Of a stretch of 25,677 bases of DNA, positions 6,248 through 14,607 are shown piece after piece. The notes below the pieces were generated by a model that worked only from the letters and a program-made list of their open reading frames with translations, made no database searches and had not been told where the DNA came from. The DNA is from an uncultured Muribaculaceae bacterium. Lineage in GTDB: Bacteria; Bacteroidota; Bacteroidia; Bacteroidales; Muribaculaceae. The DNA is taken from contig CAJLTZ010000030.1 in NCBI GenBank assembly GCA_905209725.1, positions 1 through 25,677 of the forward strand, written 5' to 3'. The translations under genes were made by a program, and so were the position numbers. The stretch's first letter is position 1; each line of letters opens with the position of its first letter.

Positions 6248-8704
6248 ATGAAATTATCTGAATTGCGCCCCGGGCAAACCGGAGTTATAACAAAAATTCT
6301 TGGTCACGGCGCCTTCCGCAAGCGCGTGATGGAGATGGGCTTTGTGAGGGGACGCGAGGTCAATGTGGTGCTGAATGCACCGCTTCAGGATCCCGTGAAA
6401 TATGCGCTGATGGGTTATGAGGTGTCGCTTCGGCGAGCCGAGGCCGACCTCATCGAGGTGGAACTCCTCGACGTGTGGAAGCAGGCCGCTGAAATTGCCG
6501 ACGAGGTCGACGACAGCGATGTGCATATCCCGGACGTGAACCAGGAACACAAGCCTGTGCGCCGCGACAAGATTATCAATGTCGCTCTTATCGGCAACCC
6601 CAACTGCGGAAAAACCTCAATCTTCAATATGGCTTCCGGCGCCCATGAGCATGTGGGCAATTACGCCGGAGTTACAGTGGATGCCAAAAAGGGCTGGATG
6701 AAATATAAGGGTTATAGGTTTAACCTTGTGGACCTCCCCGGCACTTATTCCCTTTCGGCTTATTCCCCCGAGGAACTCTATGTGATGCGCTATCTGCGGG
6801 AGGAGACGCCCGACGTAATACTCAATGTGGTGGTGGCGTCAAATCTCGAACGCAACCTCTATCTCACCACAGAACTTATCGACATGAACCGGCCGATGGT
6901 GATTGGCCTCAACATGTATGATGAGCTTCAGGAGAGCAATGTGCGCCTCGACTATAAGCAGTTAGGTCAGATGCTCGGTGTGCCTATCTGTCCTACGATT
7001 GCATCCACCGGATGGGGCATTGAGAAATTGCTCGACAATGTGATTGAGGTGTACGAGATGAAGAATCCCGACACCCGTCATATCCATGTGGGCCTGAGTC
7101 CGGAAATCGAGAACGCGGTGCATTCCATCAATGCCGACCTCAAGAACAACCGCGGCATCACGGCTCACTTCTCTCCCCGTTTCCTTGCCATCAAATTCCT
7201 TGAGCACGACCCGGAGGTGGAGAATATGCTCCGTCCATATGAAAGTTATGAAAAATGGGTGGAAATCAGGAAGACGCTGGAGGTAAAGGTTCAGAAAAAC
7301 TATAACGAGGATGTGGCTTCGGCCATCTCAGCCGACAAATATGGATTTATCCAGGGTGCGCTTGCCGAAACAATGGTGGGCAACCTCAAGAAGGAGGAGA
7401 AAAACACCCAGATTATAGACGCATTTGTAACTAATAAACTTTTCGGTTTCCCGATTTTCATTCTGGTGATGTGGCTGATGTTCTGGGCCACCTTCAAACT
7501 CGGCTCCTACCCTATGGAATGGATAGAGAGTCTTGTGACATGGATTTCCGGCCTGATCGGTAATTATATGCAGGATGGTCCGCTCAAGGACCTTATCCTC
7601 GACGGCATCATTGGTGGCGTGGGCGGAGTGATTGTGTTCCTGCCCAATATCCTCATCCTCTATGCTTTCATATCATTCATGGAGGATTCGGGATATATGG
7701 CGCGTGTGGCCTTCATCATGGACAAGCTCATGCACAGGATGGGACTTCACGGCAAATCGTTCATCCCGCTGGTGATGGGATTCGGCTGCACCGTTCCCTC
7801 AATCATGAGCACCCGTATCATCGAGAGCAAGTCGAGCCGTTTGATCACCATCCTGATTAATCCGTTCATTAGCTGTTCGGCGCGTATCCCGATTTATGTG
7901 CTGCTCTGCGGAGCCTTCTTTCCGCAGTATGGTGCCGGCATATTTGTAATGCTTTATGTGTTGGGTATTCTTGTGGCGGTGATGACGGCAAGGCTCTTGC
8001 GCAAATTCTGGTTTAAGGCCGACGAGACTCCCTTCGTGATGGAACTGCCCCCTTACCGAATGCCCACATTCAAGGCCACGATGCGCAACATGTGGTCGAA
8101 GGCCGAACAGTACCTGCGCAAGATGGGCGGACTGATTCTGGTGGCCTCCATAATAATATGGGCACTCTCCTATTTCCCGCATTATGGCACTGAAGATGTG
8201 CCGGAGCAGTTCAAGGCCGAGGCCATCGCCGATCTTCCGGCATCCGATGCATCAATGAGCCAGGAAGAGATTGACAATCTCATCACCACCGAATATCAGC
8301 AAGGAAATTCCATCTTAGGCAAGATTGGCAAATTCATCCAGCCGGTGGTGGAACCGATGGAATTCGGATGGAAAACCACGGTTTCGCTCATTGCAGGCTC
8401 TGCAGCGAAGGAGGTGGTGGTTTCCACATTAGGTGTGCTTTACGTAGGCGACGATGATGCCGAGGCACTCTCGCAGCGGCTCACCACCCCCTCGAAACTC
8501 ACCGGTCAGCCACCCTTCACGCCGGCATCTGCCATGGCATTTATGGTGTTTGTGCTTTTGTATTTCCCATGTATTGCCACCCTTGCAGCCATCCGCCGCG
8601 AGACAGGCAGCTGGAAATATCCGGTATTCTCAATGGTATATAATACGGCACTCGCCTGGATATTCGCCTTCATCACATTCCATATCTGCTCACTCATACT
8701 TTAA
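6248..8704 (+). CDS. feoB: ferrous iron transporter FeoA-FeoB fusion
   Basis: This protein carries out Fe(II) uptake across the inner membrane. It has 818 residues. Residues 1-75 are a FeoA-type SH3-like domain (KLSELRPGQTGVITKILG, then RKRVMEMGFVRG), followed by an acidic linker. The FeoB G domain spans about 109-275: G1 GNPNCGKTS at 116-124, switch GNYAGVTV at 137-144, G3 DLPG at 162-165, G4 NMYD at 222-225 and G5 ASTG at 252-255. The membrane domain begins near 395. It contains EDSGYMARVAF at 479-489, the gate motif GFGCTVPS at 511-518 with conserved Cys514, SCSARIPIY at 542-550, and a second gate (AAKEVVVSTLG) late in the protein. A soluble loop interrupts the membrane part around 655-700. 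FeoA-FeoB fusions are common in Bacteroidales. It has its own promoter, and the palindrome at 6163-6182 is a candidate control site. Confidence 0.95.
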   Translation: MKLSELRPGQTGVITKILGHGAFRKRVMEMGFVRGREVNVVLNAPLQDPVKYALMGYEVSLRRAEADLIEVELLDVWKQAAEIADEVDDSDVHIPDVNQEHKPVRRDKIINVALIGNPNCGKTSIFNMASGAHEHVGNYAGVTVDAKKGWMKYKGYRFNLVDLPGTYSLSAYSPEELYVMRYLREETPDVILNVVVASNLERNLYLTTELIDMNRPMVIGLNMYDELQESNVRLDYKQLGQMLGVPICPTIASTGWGIEKLLDNVIEVYEMKNPDTRHIHVGLSPEIENAVHSINADLKNNRGITAHFSPRFLAIKFLEHDPEVENMLRPYESYEKWVEIRKTLEVKVQKNYNEDVASAISADKYGFIQGALAETMVGNLKKEEKNTQIIDAFVTNKLFGFPIFILVMWLMFWATFKLGSYPMEWIESLVTWISGLIGNYMQDGPLKDLILDGIIGGVGGVIVFLPNILILYAFISFMEDSGYMARVAFIMDKLMHRMGLHGKSFIPLVMGFGCTVPSIMSTRIIESKSSRLITILINPFISCSARIPIYVLLCGAFFPQYGAGIFVMLYVLGILVAVMTARLLRKFWFKADETPFVMELPPYRMPTFKATMRNMWSKAEQYLRKMGGLILVASIIIWALSYFPHYGTEDVPEQFKAEAIADLPASDASMSQEEIDNLITTEYQQGNSILGKIGKFIQPVVEPMEFGWKTTVSLIAGSAAKEVVVSTLGVLYVGDDDAEALSQRLTTPSKLTGQPPFTPASAMAFMVFVLLYFPCIATLAAIRRETGSWKYPVFSMVYNTALAWIFAFITFHICSLIL

Positions 8705-8741
8705 GTCAGAAGCCAGAGCTAATAAGTAATAAGTAAATAAA

Positions 8742-8769
8742 AAGGCCGCGGGCAATAGCTCGCGGCCTT
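8742..8769. terminator. bidirectional terminator between feoAB and clpC
   Basis: AAGGCCGCGGGC, loop AATA, then GCTCGCGGCCTT form a 12-bp GC-rich stem with one G-U pair. A-rich sequence lies on the left side (U-rich when read from the minus strand) and TTAATTG on the right. The flanking genes converge, so the hairpin probably ends both transcripts. Confidence 0.85.
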
Positions 8770-8770
8770 A

Positions 8771-8832
8771 ATTGTAAAATTGTAAAATTGTAAAATTGGT
8801 CTAATTAGTCTAATTAGTCTAATTAGTCTAAT
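8771..8832. repeat. two adjoining short tandem repeat arrays
   Basis: An 8-base unit ATTGTAAA occurs 3.5 times at 8771-8798. A 9-base unit GTCTAATTA follows directly, 3.8 times at 8799-8832. Each 9-base junction contains the palindrome CTAATTAG. The last copy overlaps the clpC stop codon (8828-8830). The copies are identical, so the arrays are probably young or length-variable. Confidence 0.85.
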
Positions 8833-11413
8833 GGGTGCAATCTGTTTGTTCTTCCTCTGTGGGGGCGGGAAGGGTCAGGGGTTTGTATTCGAATTTCAGG
8901 CGTTCATCGCCATCGGTGTAGCTTACAACGATGGTGCCTCCTATCTGACCTTCCGCTCCAAGGTTGAGCATGAGTTCTGCAAGGTCGTCCTCCAGATATT
9001 TCTGAATGGCTCGCTTCAGAGGACGAGCTCCGAAATTGCGGTCGTAGCCCTTTTCGGCGAGGAAATTCTTCGCCTCATCTGAGAGCTCGAGTTTGAAACC
9101 GAGTTTTTCAATTCTTGCAAAGAAATCGCGGAGCTCGATGTCGATGATCTGCGAGATGGTCTCCTTCGAAAGCTGGTCGAACATGATGATGTCGTCAACG
9201 CGGTTGAGGAACTCCGGGCTGAATGCCCTGTTGAGCGCCTTGGAGATCACGCTGTGAGCCTGGTCTTTTGTCACGGTCTCGGTGTTGAAGCCGACACCTG
9301 CGCCAAAATCCTTGAGTTGACGCGAACCCACATTGCTTGTCATTATCAGGATTGTGTTCTTGAAATCGATGCGGCGTCCGAGCGAGTCGGTGAGACGACC
9401 CTCATCCATCACCTGCAGAAGCAGATTGAACACATCGGGATGAGCCTTCTCAATCTCGTCGAGAAGCACCACGGAATATGGATGGCGGCGAACCTTCTCA
9501 GTGAGTTGTCCACCCTCCTCATAACCTACGTATCCCGGAGGAGCACCCACAAGACGCGACACGGTGAATTTCTCCATATATTCGCTCATGTCCATGCGGA
9601 TGAGCGCATCTGAGGAATCGAAGAGATACTCGGCGAGTTTCTTGGCAAGATGAGTCTTGCCCACACCGGTCGGGCCGAGGAACATGAACACGCCAATCGG
9701 TTTGTCGGGGTCTTTCAGTCCAATCCTGTTGCGCTGGATAGCCTTCACCACCTTCTTGATTGCATCATCCTGCCCTACCACGGCGCCCTTAAGCGATTCG
9801 CCCATCTTGATGAGGCGCGCGCCCTCAGCTTGCGCGATGCGCTGAGTAGGAACGCCGGTCATCATGGCCACAACTTCGGCCACCTTCTCGTCGTCAACCT
9901 CCTGGCGCTGGCTGTCGAGTTGCGTCTCCCAGGTGTGTTTAGCCTCGTCGAGCTGCTTCTTGGTCTGCACCACGGCGTCGCGCAGGGAGGCTGCCTTCTC
10001 ATAGTCCTGCTCGCGTGCGGCGGCAAGTTTCTCCTGAGTGAGATCCTCCACCTTCTGCTCCAGTTGCTCGATTTCTTCGGGCACACGGATATTGGTGATA
10101 TGCACGCGGCTGCCTGCCTCGTCGAGGGCATCGAGAGCCTTATCGGGGAAACTGCGGTCGGACACGTAGCGCTCGGTGAGCGATACGCAGGCCTCGAGAG
10201 CCTCCGGCGTGTAGGTTACATTATGATGATCCTCATATTTGCCTTTCACCTGCTTGAGAATCTCGAGAGTCTCCTCGGGAGTGGTGGCCTCCACCATCAC
10301 CTTCTGGAAACGACGCTCCAGAGCGCCATCCTTCTCGATGTTCTGACGGTATTCGTCGAGGGTGGTAGCGCCGATGCACTGGATTTCGCCACGTGCCAGG
10401 GCTGGCTTGAGCATATTGGCGGCATCCATCGAACCGGGTGCGCCTCCGGCTCCAACAATCGTGTGAATCTCGTCGATGAAAAGGATAATGTCGGGATTCT
10501 TCGAGAGTTCGTCGAGCACAGCCTTGATACGCTCCTCAAACTGGCCGCGATATTTAGTGCCGGCCACCATTCCCGCCATGTCAAGGCCAATCACGCGCTT
10601 ATCGAAAAGCACGCGCGACACCTTGCGCTGCACGATGCGCAAGGCAAGGCCCTCCACGATGGCTGATTTGCCTACGCCGGGTTCGCCGATGAGTACAGGA
10701 TTATTTTTCTTGCGGCGCGACAGAATCTGAGCCAGACGCTCGATCTCCTGCTCGCGTCCCACCACGGGGTCGAGTTTGCCTTCGGCGGCCGACTTGGTCA
10801 TATCATAGCCAAACTTGTCGAGTGCCGGCGTGTCGCTCTTCTCCTTGCGGGGTCGGGGTGCACTGCGTTGCTCCTTGTCGTTGCGGGAATCCTTCTCCGG
10901 CATCTCGTCGTCATCCTCCTCGTCGAAATCCTGGTTCATCCCCATTCCCGGGGGCATGCCGGGTGCGTCGCCGATGCTCTGGATGGAAATATCGAAATTC
11001 AGATAGTTTTCCTTGATATGACGGAGCACGGGCGACTCCATGGCACGCTTGTCGTGGATAAGCGCAAGGATGATATGCTCCCCTCCTATCACGGAGGCAT
11101 TCATCTTGCGGGCCTCCGATGTGGCGAGTTGCAAATGACGTATAGCGGCAAGATTAATCTTGTATTGCTGTTCAAAAAGGGTTGTGGTCTCCCCGATGGC
11201 ATGTGGATCGGAGAGATACGTTTCGAGCTCCTCCACCATCTTGTCGATGGGGACATTCAGCTGCGTAAGGATCTTGAAGGCGTAGCCGTCACGGTTGGTG
11301 AGGGCTGCCAGCACGAAATGTTCGCTGGTGATCACCGGCGAATTGAAACGTGCAGCCTCGCGAGAAGCAAGCTGAAGGATTGGTCGAAACTGTTTGGAAA
11401 AATCGTTCTTCAT
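8828..11413 (-). CDS. clpC: ATP-dependent Clp protease ATP-binding subunit ClpC
   Basis: This is an AAA+ unfoldase that feeds substrates to ClpP in the cytoplasm. From the ATG at 11413 it has 861 residues; a TTG at 11458 would add 15 residues with no family support. Residues 1-145 hold two Clp_N repeats, followed by a Met/Gly/acidic linker (about 150-195). AAA-1 has Walker A GEPGVGKS at 243-250 and Walker B LFIDE at 311-315. Residues about 460-495 form a short coiled segment with a UVR-like motif (AAAREQDYEKAASLRD), typical of ClpC and much shorter than the ClpB middle domain. AAA-2 has Walker A GPTGVGKT at 580-587 and Walker B VVLLDE at 648-653. The loop GVGFN at 706-710 resembles the VGF loop with which ClpC docks on ClpP. 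Together these favour ClpC over ClpB. No clpP is in the window. Confidence 0.93.
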   Translation of the reverse strand: MKNDFSKQFRPILQLASREAARFNSPVITSEHFVLAALTNRDGYAFKILTQLNVPIDKMVEELETYLSDPHAIGETTTLFEQQYKINLAAIRHLQLATSEARKMNASVIGGEHIILALIHDKRAMESPVLRHIKENYLNFDISIQSIGDAPGMPPGMGMNQDFDEEDDDEMPEKDSRNDKEQRSAPRPRKEKSDTPALDKFGYDMTKSAAEGKLDPVVGREQEIERLAQILSRRKKNNPVLIGEPGVGKSAIVEGLALRIVQRKVSRVLFDKRVIGLDMAGMVAGTKYRGQFEERIKAVLDELSKNPDIILFIDEIHTIVGAGGAPGSMDAANMLKPALARGEIQCIGATTLDEYRQNIEKDGALERRFQKVMVEATTPEETLEILKQVKGKYEDHHNVTYTPEALEACVSLTERYVSDRSFPDKALDALDEAGSRVHITNIRVPEEIEQLEQKVEDLTQEKLAAAREQDYEKAASLRDAVVQTKKQLDEAKHTWETQLDSQRQEVDDEKVAEVVAMMTGVPTQRIAQAEGARLIKMGESLKGAVVGQDDAIKKVVKAIQRNRIGLKDPDKPIGVFMFLGPTGVGKTHLAKKLAEYLFDSSDALIRMDMSEYMEKFTVSRLVGAPPGYVGYEEGGQLTEKVRRHPYSVVLLDEIEKAHPDVFNLLLQVMDEGRLTDSLGRRIDFKNTILIMTSNVGSRQLKDFGAGVGFNTETVTKDQAHSVISKALNRAFSPEFLNRVDDIIMFDQLSKETISQIIDIELRDFFARIEKLGFKLELSDEAKNFLAEKGYDRNFGARPLKRAIQKYLEDDLAELMLNLGAEGQIGGTIVVSYTDGDERLKFEYKPLTLPAPTEEEQTDCTH

Positions 11414-11431
11414 CAAAAAAATCGTCTTCAA

Positions 11432-11439
11432 CAAATTTA
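11432..11439 (-). promoter_or_regulatory. possible clpC promoter -7 box
   Basis: On the minus strand TAAATTTG matches TAnnTTTG and lies 18 bases before the clpC ATG. The nearest TTG that could serve as -33 (11456-11458) has a 16-base spacer, shorter than usual, so this is tentative. clpC could also be read from the small upstream gene. Confidence 0.35.
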
Positions 11440-11501
11440 TTATCTCTTGGTATAACAATTATCGTGCCAAAAAATCCTCAGCCTGCCGGCGAATTGCCTC
11501 A

Positions 11502-11702
11502 CTATAATATATCCGCGGAATATTCCTCTGCGTGGTAGGCCCGTGAGGCCCTGCGGCTGCATTCCTGCCTGAGCGCCGGGTCTTTCGCGTCGCGCTCAAG
11601 ATAATCCCACATGTCCATGCTCCCATAACCCTTGTAATTGTCAAGAACGAAGCGGATCTCCTCATCGCTGAAATGTCTCTCCTTCTTTTGTATTTTGTCC
11701 AT
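11502..11702 (-). CDS. small protein of unknown function (66 residues)
   Basis: I do not recognise this protein. From the ATG at 11702 it has 66 residues, beginning MDKIQKKERHFSDEEIRFVL. It is hydrophilic and charged, with no signal peptide, membrane helix or Cys pair. The first half looks helical (SDEEIRFVLDNY), followed by Gly-Tyr-Gly and a second charged helix with several Arg. An upstream in-frame TTG-type extension to 11741 is less likely. On the minus strand TTCCTTTG (11739-11746) is one base off the -7 consensus and could be its promoter, but no good -33 box is seen. It lies 88 bases before clpC on the same strand and may be co-transcribed with it. It is the only plausible gene between clpC and gyrA; a second frame here (11459-11665) is open too, which lowers certainty. 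Confidence 0.5.
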   Translation of the reverse strand: MDKIQKKERHFSDEEIRFVLDNYKGYGSMDMWDYLERDAKDPALRQECSRRASRAYHAEEYSADIL

Positions 11703-11815
11703 ATTTATTGAGTGTTTGAATATGTTGTTAATCCGATGCAAAGGAACTCAAACCGCCTAATGGCCTGCCCTTATCCATTTACGATTGTTTCGCACCATTG
11801 AATGCCGGCAGGGAT

Positions 11816-11846
11816 TTTGAAATGAGGAAAAAAATGCTTAATTTTG
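11816..11846 (+). promoter_or_regulatory. gyrA: gyrA promoter
   Basis: TTTG at 11816-11819, a 19-base spacer, then TAATTTTG at 11839-11846 match the Bacteroidota consensus very well. The gyrA ATG follows at 11922, leaving a leader of about 68 bases that can fold (see the hairpin at 11851-11900). Confidence 0.75.
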
Positions 11847-11850
11847 TAGC

Positions 11851-11900
11851 ATGATTCGGCTTACGGCGTCGCTGCTTATTGCGGCGGCCGAATGAATCAT
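11851..11900 (+). promoter_or_regulatory. inverted repeat in the gyrA leader
   Basis: ATTCGGC (11854-11860) is the exact reverse complement of GCCGAAT (11887-11893). An inner GCTGC/GCGGC pairing and outer ATGA/TCAT bases could extend the stem. It sits inside the predicted 5' untranslated leader, between the promoter and the ATG. It is not followed by a T-run, so it is not a standard terminator. A role in translation or supercoiling-responsive control is speculation. Confidence 0.4.
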
Positions 11901-11921
11901 TTTGAAATTGTAAAGTAAAAA

Positions 11922-14501
11922 ATGCAAGGAGACGACAAGATTATTCCGATTAATCTGGAATCGGAAATGAAAAGCGCCTATATCGACTATTCAATGTCGG
12001 TGATTGTGTCGCGTGCACTCCCTGATGTGAGGGACGGATTCAAGCCTGTGCATCGCCGTGTGCTTTTCGGAATGAACGAGCTTGGTAATAATTTTTCAGG
12101 AGATACAAAGAAATCCGCACGTATCGTGGGCGAAGTGATGGGTAAATATCACCCTCACGGCGACTTATCTATTTATCTCACCATGGTGCGTCTGGCACAG
12201 CCGTGGTCGCTTCGTTATCCTCTCGTGTTCGGCCAGGGAAACTTCGGCTCGATCGACGGCGACTCACCTGCCGCCATGCGATACACCGAGGCCAAGCTCG
12301 CGCGCATGGGTGAGGAGATGCTCCGCGACCTTGACAAAGACACCGTGGACTTCGTGCCCAACTTCGACAATACCCTTCTCGAACCTTCAGTGCTGCCTAC
12401 GCGCATCCCTAACCTGCTCGTGAACGGGGCCGCCGGTATCGCTGTGGGTATGGCCACAAATATGCCGCCTCATAATCTTACAGAGTCGCTCAATGCCTCC
12501 GTGGCATTAATTGACAATCCGGATATGGAGATTTCCGAACTGATGGAATACATCAAGGCCCCGGACTTCCCCACCGGTGGCGAAATCTTCGGACTGCAGG
12601 GCGTGCGCGACGCTTATGAAACGGGCCGCGGCCGCATTGTGCTCCGTGCCAAGGCTGAAGTGGAGTCGCAGGGTCAGCATGATGCAATCGTGATCAGCGA
12701 AATTCCCTACGGCGTGATCAAGAGCGACCTTGTGAAGAGCATTTACCAGCTCGTTGATGAGAAGAAGATCGACGGCATCGCCGATGTGTCCGACATCTCG
12801 GCTCGCGGAAAGATCAACATCGTAATCGATATTAAGCGCGACGCCAACGCAAATGTGGTGCTCAACAAACTCTATAAGCTCACACAGCTGCAGACCACAT
12901 TCAGCGTCAACAATGTGGCTCTCGTGGATGGCCGTCCTCGCACGCTCACTCTCAAGGAGATCCTCCAGGCATTCATCGACCATCGCCGAGAGGTGGTGCT
13001 CCGACGCACCCGCTACGACCTGAAGAAGGCTGAGGAACGTGCCCATATCCTGCGCGGCCTGATGATTGCCTGCGACAATATCGACGAGGTGATTCAGATA
13101 ATCCGCAGCAGCCAGACCACCGACGAGGCCCGCCAGCGTCTCGGCGAACGATTCGAACTCGACGAGATTCAGACCCGAGCCATCGTGGAGATGCGTCTCC
13201 GCCAGCTCACCGGACTGGAGATGAGCAAACTGCGTGCAGAATACGACGAGCTCATGCACCTCATCGAATTCTACAATGAGATCCTCAACAATGAGGAAAC
13301 CCTCCATCGCGTGATGAAAGAGGAACTCATCGAGATTCGTGACAAATATGGCGACGAGCGTCTCACATCCATAAATCCTTTCTCGGGCGACATCAGCTCG
13401 GAGGACCTCATATCCGATGACCCGGTGATCATCACGGTTTCCCACCTCGGATACATCAAGCGCACCCGCCTTTCCGAATTCCGCACCCAGCATCGCGGCG
13501 GCGTAGGCGCCAAGGGCTCAAGCACTCGCGACGAAGACTTTATCGAATATATCTATCCTGCCACCAACCGCAACTATATGCTCTTCTTCACGCAGAAGGG
13601 CCGTTGCTACTGGCTCAAGGTATATGAGATTCCGGAAATGGCCAAGAACTCCAAGGGTCGCGCCATCCAGAACCTGCTGCAGATTGACCCGGACGACCGT
13701 GTGAACGCATTCATCCGCGTTCCCTCGCTCTCCGACCCTGATTTCAACAATTCCCATTATCTTCTCTTCGCCACCAAACACGGCATCATCAAGAAGACAT
13801 CGCTTGCCGCATATTCAAATGTGCGCAGCGTAGGCGTCAATGCAATCTTGCTGCGTGACGACGACGAGGTGATTGAAGTTCGCCTCACAGATGGCAACTC
13901 CGAGGTGATTCTCGCCGACCGCAAGGGGCGCGCAATCCGCTTCAATGAGGACCGAGTGCGCAGCATGGGCCGTGTGAGCACCGGCGTGAGAGGTATGCAA
14001 CTTGAGGGTGACGACGACACCGTGATCGGAATGATTACAATGACCGGCGAACCGGATGAAACAGTGATGGTGGTTTCCGAAAAGGGCTACGGCAAACGAA
14101 GCGCTTTGGAAGACTACCGTGTCACCAACCGTGGCGGCAAGGGCGTCAAGACCCTTAACATCACCGACAAGACAGGCGACCTCATCGCCATCAAGAACGT
14201 AAACGATGACAACGACCTGATGATCATCAACCAGAGCGGCGTGGCTATCCGTCTTGCCGTGAACACCATCAAGGTGCAGGGAAGATACACCCAGGGCGTG
14301 AAGCTCATCGACCTCGGCAAGCGTGGCGACACAATCGCTTCCGTATGCAAGGTTGATTCTGAGGAAGAGGTGGCCGAAGAGGAGGCTCAGACGGGCGCAT
14401 CGTACATATCGGACATATCGTACAAGTCGGACTCGTCTGAATCGTCGGAATCGTCGGACGTTTCGGATTCGGCGGATCAGTCGGATTCTTCGGAACAATA
14501 A
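11922..14501 (+). CDS. gyrA: DNA gyrase subunit A
   Basis: This is the breakage-reunion subunit of gyrase, which with GyrB introduces negative supercoils. It has 859 residues. The N-terminal core is complete (SRALPDVRDGFKPVHRRVLF at 30-49), with catalytic Tyr121 (AMRYTEAK). The C-terminal beta-pinwheel starts near 505 and holds a GyrA-box-like QHRGGVG and a later NRGGKG, supporting GyrA rather than ParC. Two oddities are seen. In the quinolone pocket the residues aligned with E. coli Ser83 and Asp87 are Leu82 and Leu86, and the usual LVDGQGNFGS is LVFGQGNFGS (Phe103). The last about 35 residues are a Ser/Asp/Glu-rich low-complexity tail. The start is the ATG at 11922, 76 bases after the -7 box. 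The TPR gene follows after 106 bases without an evident terminator, so read-through is likely. Confidence 0.95.
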   Translation: MQGDDKIIPINLESEMKSAYIDYSMSVIVSRALPDVRDGFKPVHRRVLFGMNELGNNFSGDTKKSARIVGEVMGKYHPHGDLSIYLTMVRLAQPWSLRYPLVFGQGNFGSIDGDSPAAMRYTEAKLARMGEEMLRDLDKDTVDFVPNFDNTLLEPSVLPTRIPNLLVNGAAGIAVGMATNMPPHNLTESLNASVALIDNPDMEISELMEYIKAPDFPTGGEIFGLQGVRDAYETGRGRIVLRAKAEVESQGQHDAIVISEIPYGVIKSDLVKSIYQLVDEKKIDGIADVSDISARGKINIVIDIKRDANANVVLNKLYKLTQLQTTFSVNNVALVDGRPRTLTLKEILQAFIDHRREVVLRRTRYDLKKAEERAHILRGLMIACDNIDEVIQIIRSSQTTDEARQRLGERFELDEIQTRAIVEMRLRQLTGLEMSKLRAEYDELMHLIEFYNEILNNEETLHRVMKEELIEIRDKYGDERLTSINPFSGDISSEDLISDDPVIITVSHLGYIKRTRLSEFRTQHRGGVGAKGSSTRDEDFIEYIYPATNRNYMLFFTQKGRCYWLKVYEIPEMAKNSKGRAIQNLLQIDPDDRVNAFIRVPSLSDPDFNNSHYLLFATKHGIIKKTSLAAYSNVRSVGVNAILLRDDDEVIEVRLTDGNSEVILADRKGRAIRFNEDRVRSMGRVSTGVRGMQLEGDDDTVIGMITMTGEPDETVMVVSEKGYGKRSALEDYRVTNRGGKGVKTLNITDKTGDLIAIKNVNDDNDLMIINQSGVAIRLAVNTIKVQGRYTQGVKLIDLGKRGDTIASVCKVDSEEEVAEEEAQTGASYISDISYKSDSSESSESSDVSDSADQSDSSEQ

Positions 14502-14607
14502 GGGCTCATTAATGGTTTATCCTTATGGGGATGCCGGTCATTCTTTTGATTAATCCATTCCCCGGATAGACAGTCAAATAGAAATAACAACATATATACG
14601 ATAGAAT

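Noticed and set aside
8771..8832. Short direct repeats that could suggest a CRISPR-like array
   Set aside because: Units are 8-9 bases with no spacers and no cas genes nearby; plain tandem repeats.
9650..10666. 338-codon open frame opposite clpC
   Set aside because: It is antisense to the conserved AAA modules of ClpC; such frames arise from codon bias and it shows no recognisable domain.
11414..11458. 15-residue N-terminal extension of ClpC from a TTG
   Set aside because: It would run through the candidate -7 box; the ATG at 11413 begins close to the Clp_N domain as in homologues.
13815..14498. Long open frame opposite gyrA with an Arg-rich start
   Set aside because: It is the mirror of the gyrA reading frame and its Ser/Asp tail; no domain and no promoter.
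14502..14607. Weak GGGGA/TCCCC pairing between gyrA and the TPR gene, considered as a terminator
   Set aside because: Stem only five to six pairs with a long loop and no T-run.
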